Shown here: piece by piece, positions 18,286 through 26,350 of the stretch | How positions within the stretch are numbered: position 1 is the stretch's first letter | How the letters are laid out: each line of letters starts with the position of its first letter | Source: Rhodothermales bacterium | Lineage (GTDB): Bacteria > Bacteroidota > Rhodothermia > Rhodothermales > Bin80 | Assembly (NCBI GenBank): GCA_958296045.1 | Contig: CATQHT010000003.1 | Location: forward strand, 2,502,501-2,566,500 | DNA length: 64,000 nt | Direction: 5' to 3' | Position numbers and translations under genes: made by a program | The notes under the pieces: model-generated | Told to the model about the DNA's origin: nothing | Databases searched by the model: none | The model's input: the letters and a program-made list of their open reading frames with translations, nothing else

Positions 18286-20831
18286 CTGCCGTTTACCCAT
18301 ACCGGTGCGTCTTGAAATATTAAGGAGCGTAGGATTCATCGGGTAGTCTGATGGCAGATTTCTGGACGGTAGGGAATAGCATATGGGAGGTTGTACCTCT
18401 AGGTCAGGTGGCATGTGGATTCCGCGAGGTCGATAGTCGGGGCACAGGCTGCGGCCTCGAACGAGCTGCACCTTCCCCGTAGTCCCACATATGTGGATGT
18501 TCAAACGGTATGCATGGTTGTCATGGGTCATCCTCCAGCAAGTCCATAGCGAATACGGCTGTTGTTAATCGGTCCAGCCCACGCCACATGATCTCGTTAC
18601 CCGGTGGGCCATCCCGGCTGCGGTTCAGGCGACCCCCCAAATAGGCCACTAGGTGTACGGCTGAAACTATCGTCTCTGGCGGTGGGAGTCGAAACCTCTT
18701 TGCGTATCGCTCCAAGAAACGAAGTTCCGCATTGGTGAAGAACACATCCGCGGGCAAGTCTGGGGCCTCGCGCCCCAATAGCGTCAGGAGCATGACGCGC
18801 CAAGCGATGACACAATAGATGGCGATGGCCCGCGACAGACGCTCGGCCTTTCGTAAGGCCAGCTTTTCCACCTTGCATCCGTGCTTGAGGACGCGGAAAA
18901 ACTCCTCCACGCGCCAGCGGCGCACATAATAGCTCACCACCCTAAGGGCATCCTTTGCCGTCTCGACCTTTAGGCTGGTAAGTAAGTACCATTTGATGGG
19001 TTCAGCATCATCCGGCGGATTCGGCTCGGTAACACTCACCACATTCATGGATAAGGGTGGCCGTCCCTTACGTTGAGACCGCATGGTGATGCGAGCAAAG
19101 CGAATCTCCAGATGGGCTGTCCGCGGGGCCCGACCCTTCGCCTTCTTGCGCTTGGACAGCCGGCGCAGATCCAACGTGATCTCACAAGCGGGCGGTTCTT
19201 GCTCAAGCTGGTTAATCAGCCGCTCTCCTGATTCCAGTATTCGATTATGCTTCACCCGGACCAGCATCTCTACCCGACCGGCCTGCCGCTGCGCATCAAA
19301 CAACGCAAAGCAGTCCGCTTCCCGATCCATCACGCACACCACACTGGTATCGGCCGGAAGGGCCTCGGCAGCCTCGCAAATATCCGCATACCCGTCCAGC
19401 CACGGCTGCATCTTCGGCTTCAGCGGACCGGTATCGGGGTGTTTTGTGCTGCAGCGCAATACACCCAAAGGCAAACCGTATTCCGTTGTCGCCAAGGTCA
19501 CATGCAAATGCAGACCACGCGACTTCACACCCGTCTGATTGCTGCCGATCACCTGCAACCCTTCACAGGCCAACTTTGTATCGTAGTTGAGGCGGGATCC
19601 ATCCTGGATACATAACACGACCTTCTGACTGCGCATCCGCTCCAGCGTTCGCGCCCGATGCGGCGACAAAATGTTCTCGGGAGTGACCTGTGAATCCGCC
19701 TTTTTGGATAAAAGCCGGTAACAGCCCCGAACATCGGCCAGCTCATAGTCGGTGTGCCGTGCAATGCCCTCACCCAGCACATCATTGAGCATGGCGGCGG
19801 TCTTCTCCAATCGTACCGACAATCTGCGATCTCCCAAGGGTGCTCCGCCAAATTCCCCCGATACCCACTCCGAGAGTCCCTCTTCCGGCTGCCGCACCGG
19901 CAGCGTGCTGACCGTATGCGCCTGCAGCTCTTTCCTCCAGCCAGGGTCTAACTCATACAAAAAGACCGCCTTCGGTGTTCGCGGCTCATCCTCGGGGTGG
20001 CGTTTTTTGCCAGATGTCTGCCCAATGTATCTGAAATTGGCGGCCTTAAAGCAGCTGCCGGTTCGCTCAGCGTCCACAAACGTCTCAATGATCCAGGGTC
20101 GATAGCCGTAACACGCTTCAAAGTCCGCCTCCACACGCCGCAACACTTGACCCAGGACATGACTGGCCAGATTCCGACACGGACCACGAATCAACAAGCG
20201 ACTCAGGCAGAGCACCCGATGCAGATGCCGTTTACGCTCGACATCACTCCAGCCCATCCAGGTGTCCCGACTGGCTAAACGCAGACACGAAGCCGAAAAG
20301 CCAAGGGCACCCAAATAGCCGTGCTCACTGTGGATGAGATATTTGCGCTGGGCCCCAATAAACCGACTTGCACCGCGTGGGTGCTCTTCAGCCAGCAGCG
20401 TGTTCCACAGTACAAGCTGCTCACTTTCGGTAACCAGACTGACGGATAGTCCATCAATGTCTTGCACCTGGTCTGGCAGCCCTGAAGGCTGTGGTACCGG
20501 CTCAGGCAGTGTGCGTACATGCCCACTGCGCGGCGGTAGGGGCCGTACCTCTGGTAACGCCACCAGCCCGCGTTCGGCCAACATCGACAGCGCTCGACTA
20601 CAATTAGCCTCCTGCAAGCGACCACATGCATCCCGAAAATTAAAGGCTTCACAGGTGGCACGCGCCAACGCAGCCCGACTTTCCACGGGTTGGTCTGTGG
20701 CGATCTGCCGCAAACGCGGCAGCGACGAAGGCCGGCTCAAGGTCCGGAGAATCTGATTCTGTATGTACATGCCGCTAATCTAAGCGACACTCTTGCCAAT
20801 TGCAAGTCTAGTCGGTGTGGTAAAACGGCAG
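18286..20831 (-). mobile_element. DUF4338-IS4 element A, nested in element B
   Basis: The ends CTGCCGTTTACCCATACCGG (18286) and, inverted, CTGCCGTTTTACCACACCG (ending 20831) form the terminal repeat. ACCTAGTC lies directly outside both ends (18278-18285 and 20832-20839), an 8-bp target duplication, or 9 bp if the shared G is counted. The element carries one transposase gene and about 235 bp of 3' noncoding DNA. Confidence 0.85.
18521..20770 (-). CDS. IS4-family transposase with N-terminal DUF4338 (DruA-type) domain, element A
   Basis: A 749-residue fusion. Residues about 105-290 are DUF4338: LWNTLLAEEHPRG, FIGAQRKYLI, GYLGALGFSAS, CLSRLLIRGPCRNLASHVLG. This domain is best known from DruA of Druantia but here belongs to a transposase. 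From about 310 the protein is Tn5/IS4-like: FGGAPLGDRRLSVRL, CIQDGSRLNYDTKL (first Asp), CVMDREADCF (second Asp) and YYVRRWRVEEFFRVLKHG (catalytic Glu in the Y-R-E-K block). The frame is intact, and fresh target duplications flank the element, so recent mobility is likely. It begins MYIQNQILRTLS at ATG 20770. Confidence 0.88.
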   Translation of the reverse strand: MYIQNQILRTLSRPSSLPRLRQIATDQPVESRAALARATCEAFNFRDACGRLQEANCSRALSMLAERGLVALPEVRPLPPRSGHVRTLPEPVPQPSGLPDQVQDIDGLSVSLVTESEQLVLWNTLLAEEHPRGASRFIGAQRKYLIHSEHGYLGALGFSASCLRLASRDTWMGWSDVERKRHLHRVLCLSRLLIRGPCRNLASHVLGQVLRRVEADFEACYGYRPWIIETFVDAERTGSCFKAANFRYIGQTSGKKRHPEDEPRTPKAVFLYELDPGWRKELQAHTVSTLPVRQPEEGLSEWVSGEFGGAPLGDRRLSVRLEKTAAMLNDVLGEGIARHTDYELADVRGCYRLLSKKADSQVTPENILSPHRARTLERMRSQKVVLCIQDGSRLNYDTKLACEGLQVIGSNQTGVKSRGLHLHVTLATTEYGLPLGVLRCSTKHPDTGPLKPKMQPWLDGYADICEAAEALPADTSVVCVMDREADCFALFDAQRQAGRVEMLVRVKHNRILESGERLINQLEQEPPACEITLDLRRLSKRKKAKGRAPRTAHLEIRFARITMRSQRKGRPPLSMNVVSVTEPNPPDDAEPIKWYLLTSLKVETAKDALRVVSYYVRRWRVEEFFRVLKHGCKVEKLALRKAERLSRAIAIYCVIAWRVMLLTLLGREAPDLPADVFFTNAELRFLERYAKRFRLPPPETIVSAVHLVAYLGGRLNRSRDGPPGNEIMWRGLDRLTTAVFAMDLLEDDP

Positions 20832-21000
20832 ACCTAGTCTGACGACTCTGCGGGTGCATTGGACCTCTCTTCAGGCCCAGCAATAGTGCTCAGGTCTGCC
20901 CCCGGCCCATAGGGACCACTTAACATTGTAAGTCGTGTTGCTTACCATAGCAGCATATTCGAGCAGAATCAGGTTTTGCGGACTCTCAGTGCTCCCTGGG

Positions 21001-21110
21001 GGCGCATTCGCTTGAAGAAGAGGCTCTCTGACGAGAGCTGACAGGCGCAACGTTTGCGCTGGCCGTCTTAGCGGCGCATTCGCTTGAAGAAGAGGCTCTC
21101 TGACGAGAGC
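21001..21110 (+). repeat. 38-bp direct repeat around the element-B transposase start
   Basis: GGCGCATTCGCTTGAAGAAG and the next 18 bases occur at 21001-21038 and again at 21073-21110, offset 72 bp. The first copy continues into TGA, the second into the transposase frame. This looks like a local duplication that cut the original N-terminus (EQNQVLRTLS, still visible just upstream at about 20963-20992) from the rest of the gene. Confidence 0.85.
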
Positions 21111-23339
21111 CTTCCCACTCGCACCGCGATTGCGCGCCGTGTATGTGAGGACTTTGGATTTGTAGATGCCAAAGGCAGGGCACAGGTAGCTACCTGCGCG
21201 AAAGCCCTCTTGAAGCTGGAGGCACGGGGTGAGATCACGCTGCCAGCACCGCTCAACAATCATGCTGCGCAGGCGTCGCCCCGCCTGTTGGACGAGGCGG
21301 TTGCTCCACCGGTGGCGATGCCAGCGACTTTGGATGAGGTGGAAGGTCTTGCAGTGGTAAGAATTCGGACCGCAGCACAGCGTGCGGTGTGGAATACCCT
21401 GCTGCACCATGAGCATCCTCGTGGTACGACCACCCTTGTTGGTGCCCAGCTGCGGTACCTGGTAGTGAGCGCACATGGATATCTGGGCGCGGTAGGTTTT
21501 TCCGCCCCGGCCTTGCGCTTAGCCGCAAGGGAACACTTCATGGCATGGAGCGATGCCCAACGCCAAGCGCACCTCCACCGCATCTTCTGTTTGAGCCGCT
21601 TTCTGATACGCGGCACTTGCAAATACCTGGCCAGTCACGTACTCGGCAGGGTGTTGAAGCAGGTACCTGACGACTGTTATGCGCTTTATGGATACCACCC
21701 CTGGTTGATAGAAACGTATGTGGAACCTCCATGGAAAGGTACGTGCTTGAAGGCGGCCAATTTTCTGTCCATCGGCTATACTGCTGGGGGCAAGCGCCAC
21801 GCACATTCCAAAGAAGAAGCGCCGAAGGCCTTGTTCATGTACGCAGTGGACCGCCGGTGGCGCTCGTACTTGGGCGTACCCGAGGTGGCGCTGCGTCCGG
21901 TCAGGCAACCGCACGAAGGCATGGACGACTGGGTTGAGGCAGAGTTCGGAGATGCTCCGCTGGGAGACCGGCGGCTGTCCACGCGGCTGGTGAAGAGCGC
22001 ATCGTTGTTGGCCGATGTGATAGGAAAGCCTATATGCTCCCATATAAGCCATGATAGGGCGGCGGTGAAGGCCCATTACCGGCTTCTGAGCAGCAAGCAG
22101 ACCGACGTAACGCCCGAAAACATGCTGGCGCCGCATCGTAAACGTACGATTGAGCGGATACGGAGTCAGAAGGCGGTACTCTGCATACAGGATACCACCA
22201 AGCTGAATTTCAGCACGCGACCCGCCTGTGAAGACTTGCAGGTCATAGGCACCAACCAGACCAAAGCAAAATCCCGTGGGATGCCCCTTCATGCCACGCT
22301 CGTTACTACTACCGATGGCCTGCCCCTGGGGATATTACGTTGCAGTTATCGGGATCCAGATACGGGACCGCTCAAACCTCGATCGCAGCAGTGGTTAGAC
22401 GGATTTCTGGACATCTGCGAAGCAGCAGAGGAGGTTTCCAAGCAGTGCCGCCTCATCTGCGTGATGGACCGGGAGGCGGATAACTTTCCGCTATTTGCCG
22501 CCCAGCAGGCACAGGATCGCGCGGACATCTTGGTGCGCGCCCGTCATGACCGGAAACTGGCGAAGAATACAAAGCTGTTTGAGACGCTTCGCAGCGGTCC
22601 TGCCGCTGCGAGGGTGCGGATAGAGATCCAACGAGTCACGGCGCGTCCGAAGTCTTCCAGGAAGAAGGTGCACCGCGGGCGCAGTCACCGTATTGCTCAA
22701 GCCGAGGTACGCTACCATTGCGTAAAGCTGCCCGCCACGCAGCAGCAAGTGGGATCCGTAACGATGTACGGCGTGCATGTCCGGGAGATCGCACCCCCGA
22801 AGGGAGAGAAGGCGGTGGAATGGTACCTGCTGACCAGTATGGCGGTGCACAGCGCAGAAGAAGCGGTGCAGATCCTGACTTATTATACCCGGCGATGGCG
22901 TGTTGAAGACTTTTTCCGTGTGCTCAAGAGTGGCTGTAAGGTGGAACGCATGGCGATGCATTCGGCAGCGCGTCTGGAACGTGAGTTAGCGATGTACTGC
23001 GTGATCGCCTGCTATGTCATGATGCTCACCTTACTGGGGCGTGCCGTCCCTGGATTAGACGCCAAGCTTATACTCAACCCGATGCAGTTGTTTGCTCTCT
23101 CCATTTATGCTAAGAACGTGAAGCTGCCTGTACCCCGCACCCTGGAAGCGGTGCTTCTGCTAGTAGAGTTAATGGGCGGCTTTCAGAATCTAAGTCGCGA
23201 TAAACCGCCCAGCTTTCAGATCATGTGGCGCGGATTAGAGCGACTATCCATTGTTTGCGTTGCGTACGAAATGCTGCCGGCAGCGTATCGAGAAGGGCTT
23301 GGTTGCGACTATGGCCATGGGCGCAGCATACTTTCTTGA
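21084..23339 (+). CDS. IS4-family transposase with N-terminal DUF4338 domain, element B copy 1
   Basis: A 751-residue relative of the element A transposase, clearly diverged: VWNTLLHHEHPRGTTTLVGA and CLSRFLIRGTCKYLASHVLG (DUF4338), then FGDAPLGDRRLSTRL, CIQDTTKLNF, CVMDREADNF and YYTRRWRVEDFFRVLKSG (IS4 catalytic core). The only start in this frame is TTG 21084, inside the second 38-bp repeat. Sequence upstream of the first repeat encodes a better N-terminus (EQNQVLRTLS) but is separated by TGA, so this copy may be N-terminally damaged. The C-terminus is complete. Confidence 0.85.
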   Translation: MKKRLSDESLPTRTAIARRVCEDFGFVDAKGRAQVATCAKALLKLEARGEITLPAPLNNHAAQASPRLLDEAVAPPVAMPATLDEVEGLAVVRIRTAAQRAVWNTLLHHEHPRGTTTLVGAQLRYLVVSAHGYLGAVGFSAPALRLAAREHFMAWSDAQRQAHLHRIFCLSRFLIRGTCKYLASHVLGRVLKQVPDDCYALYGYHPWLIETYVEPPWKGTCLKAANFLSIGYTAGGKRHAHSKEEAPKALFMYAVDRRWRSYLGVPEVALRPVRQPHEGMDDWVEAEFGDAPLGDRRLSTRLVKSASLLADVIGKPICSHISHDRAAVKAHYRLLSSKQTDVTPENMLAPHRKRTIERIRSQKAVLCIQDTTKLNFSTRPACEDLQVIGTNQTKAKSRGMPLHATLVTTTDGLPLGILRCSYRDPDTGPLKPRSQQWLDGFLDICEAAEEVSKQCRLICVMDREADNFPLFAAQQAQDRADILVRARHDRKLAKNTKLFETLRSGPAAARVRIEIQRVTARPKSSRKKVHRGRSHRIAQAEVRYHCVKLPATQQQVGSVTMYGVHVREIAPPKGEKAVEWYLLTSMAVHSAEEAVQILTYYTRRWRVEDFFRVLKSGCKVERMAMHSAARLERELAMYCVIACYVMMLTLLGRAVPGLDAKLILNPMQLFALSIYAKNVKLPVPRTLEAVLLLVELMGGFQNLSRDKPPSFQIMWRGLERLSIVCVAYEMLPAAYREGLGCDYGHGRSILS

Positions 23340-23579
23340 CCCTGTCGCGCAACGACGCACCAGCCATAGGCACGCCGCCACGGAGCAGCACTGGCATCGT
23401 AAGCAGCGGATACCCCTAATGCATGTCTGAACGCACATTGAGCAACGGCATGTCGAAACCTTACGGACGGCGAAGTGCAAAAAGTCAGCAAGGGTGCTCC
23501 GCATGATCACTCATCGCCGCGACCTGAGCACTATTGCTGGGCCTGAAGATAGGCCCAACGCACCCGCTGAGTCGTCAGA

Positions 23580-23774
23580 CTAGTTCACTATATGGGTAAA
23601 GGGCAGTGCTAGGATGTCCTTCGGGCGCATTCCGAAGGCACGGGCGCGCTTCACATGCTCTTGAGCGTTGTGGAGCTCATTCGGGTTGTTCGTCTCGCCG
23701 ATCCGATACAGGGCCGTGTCGATCAGGTAGTCGTAGCGGCGCTCTTCAGTGTCGCTGGAGGATGCGTCTGACAT
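23580..23774 (-). CDS. Small hypothetical protein, 3' end replaced by IS end
   Basis: A 64-codon frame starting MSDASSSDTEERRYDYLIDT with a strong ribosome-binding site (AAAGGAGA, 8 bp before ATG 23774). The last ~9 codons are read from the terminal repeat of element B (which ends at 23606), so the native C-terminus was lost when the IS arrived or rearranged. No family recognised; the surviving part is charged and soluble. Confidence 0.6.
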   Translation of the reverse strand: MSDASSSDTEERRYDYLIDTALYRIGETNNPNELHNAQEHVKRARAFGMRPKDILALPFTHIVN

Positions 23775-24057
23775 TGTCGGGTTCTCCTTTAGGAATGTCG
23801 GGCGTAGGCGGGTATCCCCCGGCGCAATCGGGGGGCCCTCGCCGCTTCACGCGGGGGATGGAGGCCGAGCGAAGGCGAGGGGTGTAAAGGCCCGGCCCGT
23901 AGTGTGCCGCCATGTTCTGGTATTCGGCGAGCGACCCGATACGGGGACCCGCGCCGTTGGGACTCGTAACCGACATGACGCCCGGAAGGTGTAGAACGGA
24001 ATTACCGTCTGACAAGGGGTCCACGTACGGAAGTGTCGTGGGGAAAGGGAGTGTCAT
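23746..24057 (-). CDS. Hypothetical 103-residue protein
   Basis: The frame starts MTLPFPTTLPYVDPLSDGNS and overlaps the following 64-codon gene by 29 bp in the same direction. It is rich in Pro, Gly and Ser, with no TM segment and no motif I recognise. No good Shine-Dalgarno is seen before ATG 24057. Codon choice is similar to neighbouring genes, the main reason to keep it. Confidence 0.4.
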   Translation of the reverse strand: MTLPFPTTLPYVDPLSDGNSVLHLPGVMSVTSPNGAGPRIGSLAEYQNMAAHYGPGLYTPRLRSASIPRVKRRGPPDCAGGYPPTPDIPKGEPDNVRRILQRH

Positions 24058-24224
24058 GGGTGCTTTCCGCCCGCCAGGAAGGCCGATGTAGAGGTTAGGG
24101 CCGAAATCTGAGACTTTCCGTCTTCTCCGACGTAAAACAGGTTGCCCTCTGGCCCCAATTGGCGCTACGGCGCGGGGCGGCCAACTGAACGGAGGCCATC
24201 CCTACATAGACAGGAGATCAGCCC

Positions 24225-24752
24225 ATGAACGAGGAACTGAGAGAGAGAATCTGGGACGGCATGGTCGATACCCATAGGCTACAACGGTACTACGGGTCGC
24301 TGGCCGGAAGGCTTGCGTCACAGGAGAGATGGACTGCGATTCTAGTGACAACAGCATCCATCGTCGGCTTCTTTTTCGTAGCAACGGACCGAGCATCGTC
24401 CGAATTCGTACCCGTGTCTCTTCTGGTAGCAGCCGTCGCCAGCATCGTGCCGTTGGTGCGCAGGGTGGGGGGGACCATTACCCGGGCTGCTCATACGCAG
24501 GAACGTCTGGCGCTCCTCGTTATTGAGTGGGAGGCTCTGTGGGGAAGCCACGAGACACTGCCATCGGAGGAAGTGCTGGAACGTTGGCGGTCCCTATCGA
24601 AGAAGAAGACTGAACTCACGGCGCTAACCTCCACGGAACGATTTCCGAGGAGATTACGTGACACAACCGAAAAGGAAGTATATGCGTACTTCGAGTCGAA
24701 GAAGTCCCGATCCTCCTCCAGTTCCTCGTCCATCACCCCCGCGACGACCTGA
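24225..24752 (+). CDS. Two-TM membrane protein (SLATT-like in outline)
   Basis: 175 residues; ATG 24225 is preceded by AGGAGA. Two hydrophobic helices, residues about 36-54 (TAILVTTASIVGFFFVA) and 61-80 (FVPVSLLVAAVASIVPLV), lie between an N-terminal amphipathic segment and a long charged cytoplasmic tail (85-160). This outline (two TM helices plus coiled tail, about 170 residues) resembles SLATT-type effectors in nucleotide-signalling defence operons, but no sensor gene is adjacent and I cannot confirm the family. It overlaps the proline-rich gene downstream. Confidence 0.6.
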   Translation: MNEELRERIWDGMVDTHRLQRYYGSLAGRLASQERWTAILVTTASIVGFFFVATDRASSEFVPVSLLVAAVASIVPLVRRVGGTITRAAHTQERLALLVIEWEALWGSHETLPSEEVLERWRSLSKKKTELTALTSTERFPRRLRDTTEKEVYAYFESKKSRSSSSSSSITPATT

Positions 24753-24870
24753 TCCATCTCCTCCCGTGCAGTGGCCACCACAACTTCCTACCCGTAATCC
24801 TGAACGTCGTCAAGGTTGGCCACCCCCCAAAAATGCTCCTCCGCCTCCGCCTCCCCGCAGGGGAGCATAG
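24658..24870 (+). CDS. Proline-rich 70-residue protein
   Basis: Starts at GTG 24658 after GAGGAGATTAC, overlapping the end of the two-TM gene by 95 bp in another frame. Over a third of the residues are proline, in runs such as PDPPPVPRPSPP and NAPPPPPP. It would be disordered. The good ribosome-binding site supports reality, but an overlap this large makes it uncertain. Confidence 0.45.
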   Translation: MTQPKRKYMRTSSRRSPDPPPVPRPSPPRRPDPSPPVQWPPQLPTRNPERRQGWPPPKNAPPPPPPRRGA

Positions 24871-24894
24871 GCCGGTCATCTTGGAGATCGTTCG

Positions 24895-25128
24895 ATGAGC
24901 GGTTGGATCGTGGAGGCACACCGGATGCTGCAGGACCGGGACCTGGAGATGTTCGAGCGGCTGCGGAAGGAGGAGAAGCTGATGCCGTACCTCGAGAAGA
25001 AGGCGGCCGAGGCGAGCGAGACGTACAAGATGCTCGTGAAGAGAGGCGAGAAGAGGCACCCGGCGTGGTTCGCCCGGAAGCAGGCGGACGAGCTGGTGGC
25101 GAGGGACATCCTCGATCCGACGACCTGA
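24895..25128 (+). CDS. Hypothetical 77-residue charged helical protein
   Basis: ATG 24895 follows TTGGAGATCGTTCG. The product is highly charged and helical (MLQDRDLEMFERLRKEEKLM, then LEKKAAEASETYKMLVKRGE) with HPAWFARKQADELV toward the C-terminus. No family recognised. It lies 24 bp after the proline-rich ORF, on the same strand as the two-TM gene and the Panacea gene. Confidence 0.55.
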   Translation: MSGWIVEAHRMLQDRDLEMFERLRKEEKLMPYLEKKAAEASETYKMLVKRGEKRHPAWFARKQADELVARDILDPTT

Positions 25129-25421
25129 AGCTATTCGGAGTCTACGGGAGGTGTAGCCAACACGGAACCGAAGCGGAGCGACCCTCTCGCGCAGAGTTGC
25201 CGTCCACCGAAGCGAGGTGCTAAGGAGAATGGGGGTGCTTGTGGGTTCCCGAGTGGACCGATTCCGTCCGATTCTCCGCCTTTCGAGCCCCGCGGGCGGA
25301 ACTGTCGCCGATTTCCAGGGCACATTTAATGTTGACAAACGATACACGCGGTGTTACCGGGGGAAGGAGGAGAGAACCCCAGGGTGGACTACCCCGAACC
25401 AACAGAACGAGAGGAAACATC

Positions 25422-25976
25422 ATGCCAGGCACCATTCGCTGGGATAACCTGGACTCAGACACGCTTCTGGGTGAGTTGATCCTATATGTCGCAGTCAAGT
25501 GCGCTGAAGATCAGACGTTCGGCGCGACCAAGCTGAACAAGATTCTCTGGTGGTCTGATTTCGAGGCCTACGCGCAGTCTGGACAGCCCATTACGGGTGC
25601 CGAATACATGCGTCTCGGACGTGGCCTCGCCCCTCGCCGACTGCTGCCGGTGCGCCAATTGCTTGTCGACGCTCATGATGCCGCTGTGCGCCAGCAGAAC
25701 TTATTCGGCGGGTACCCTCAAGTTCGGGTCATCCCCCTGCGCGAGCCCCGCCTAGACCTGTTCACGGCCTCCCAAATCATTATCGTCGATCAAGTTATTA
25801 CTCGCACTTGGGGGAAATCCGCAAACGAGGTTAGCCTCATGTCCCACGGCAAGGCATGGGCTATCTTGGCTGATGGTGCCTCGATTCCATACGAGGCTGT
25901 CTTTCTCTCCGACGAGCCTGTAAACGACATTGACGTCGCCCGTACACGCGAACTGGCCGCCCGGTTACGTTGGTAG
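25422..25976 (+). CDS. Panacea (SocA/DUF4065-type) domain antitoxin
   Basis: 184 residues. ATG 25422 is chosen for AGAGGAAACATC just upstream; the frame is open further 5' but with unrelated sequence. The N-terminal half has the Panacea pattern: ILYVAVKCAEDQTFGATKLN, KILWWSDFEAYAQSGQPITG, AEYMRLGRG. Panacea proteins are promiscuous antitoxins that neutralise varied toxins encoded beside them. A TTGACA at 25332 could be part of its promoter. The next frame, 3 bp later, is the presumed toxin, here with a nonsense codon. Confidence 0.8.
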   Translation: MPGTIRWDNLDSDTLLGELILYVAVKCAEDQTFGATKLNKILWWSDFEAYAQSGQPITGAEYMRLGRGLAPRRLLPVRQLLVDAHDAAVRQQNLFGGYPQVRVIPLREPRLDLFTASQIIIVDQVITRTWGKSANEVSLMSHGKAWAILADGASIPYEAVFLSDEPVNDIDVARTRELAARLRW

Positions 25977-25979
25977 GCT

Positions 25980-26243
25980 ATGAACCGCACTGTCATAGAA
26001 TCCACAACCTTCTTTCAATAGCTAAGACAATTAGGTCAACCCCCACGCGTAGACGATGCCCTGACTGCGGTTTACTGGGCCGTGTCTACCTCGCCTGAGA
26101 CATTCGATGTGGTGTTCAACGATATCAGACTCCTCAAGACGCGATCCGTCAATGATCTCCCCGCACTTAGTGTCTGGTTCAGAATCGACTCGTCCAACAC
26201 CATCGAGCTCCTCTTCCTAGAACTCACCAATGCTCACGCCTGA
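25980..26243 (+). pseudogene. Putative toxin partner of the Panacea antitoxin, amber at codon 14
   Basis: Three bases after the Panacea stop, ATG 25980 opens MNRTVIESTTFFQ, meets TAG at 26019-26021, then continues in frame with LRQLGQPPRVDDALTAVYWA, LLKTRSVNDLPALSVWFRI and ends at TGA 26243 (87 codons in all). One base change (CAG or GAG to TAG) explains the stop. The toxin assignment rests on position behind a Panacea gene and on size. No in-frame ATG allows an obvious restart. Confidence 0.6.
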
Positions 26244-26350
26244 CCTGGGATTGCCCCTTCGGCGGGAATCGAACCCCCTGTGCGGCGGTCACCACGGAGG
26301 AATTGGCAGCCCATTGCCGCAACCCCATGCGACATTGCACTGCCCGTCAC

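Larger units (their letters stand above)
18257..23606 (+). mobile_element. DUF4338-IS4 element B (copy 1), interrupted by element A
   Basis: The outer ends are inverted copies beginning CTGCCCTTTACCCATAT at 18257 and ending with its complement at 23606. The inner parts of the long terminal repeat (CTAGTCTGACGACTC, GCGGGTGC, TTCAGGCCCAGCAATAGTGC) occur at 20834-20900 and inverted at 23518-23582. Joining 18285 to 20840 restores a continuous terminal repeat, so element A inserted into it. The flanks (IS1182 relic left, truncated small gene right) show no matching target duplication, suggesting rearrangement after insertion. Confidence 0.8.

Noticed and set aside
21001..21110. CRISPR-like 38-bp repeat pair
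   Set aside because: Only two copies, overlapping a transposase start; explained by local duplication.
18521..23339. Druantia defence genes because of the DUF4338 domains
   Set aside because: In every copy the domain is fused to an IS4 DDE core and bounded by terminal inverted repeats, and no DruE-type helicase is linked.
26255..26345. tRNA or tmRNA 3' end on the minus strand (GGGGGTTCGATTCCCGCC T-arm-like sequence)
   Set aside because: Only a T-arm-like hairpin with one mismatch is present; no matching acceptor, D-arm or anticodon arm could be folded and no CCA follows. It may be an old attachment-site scar, but that is not supported further.
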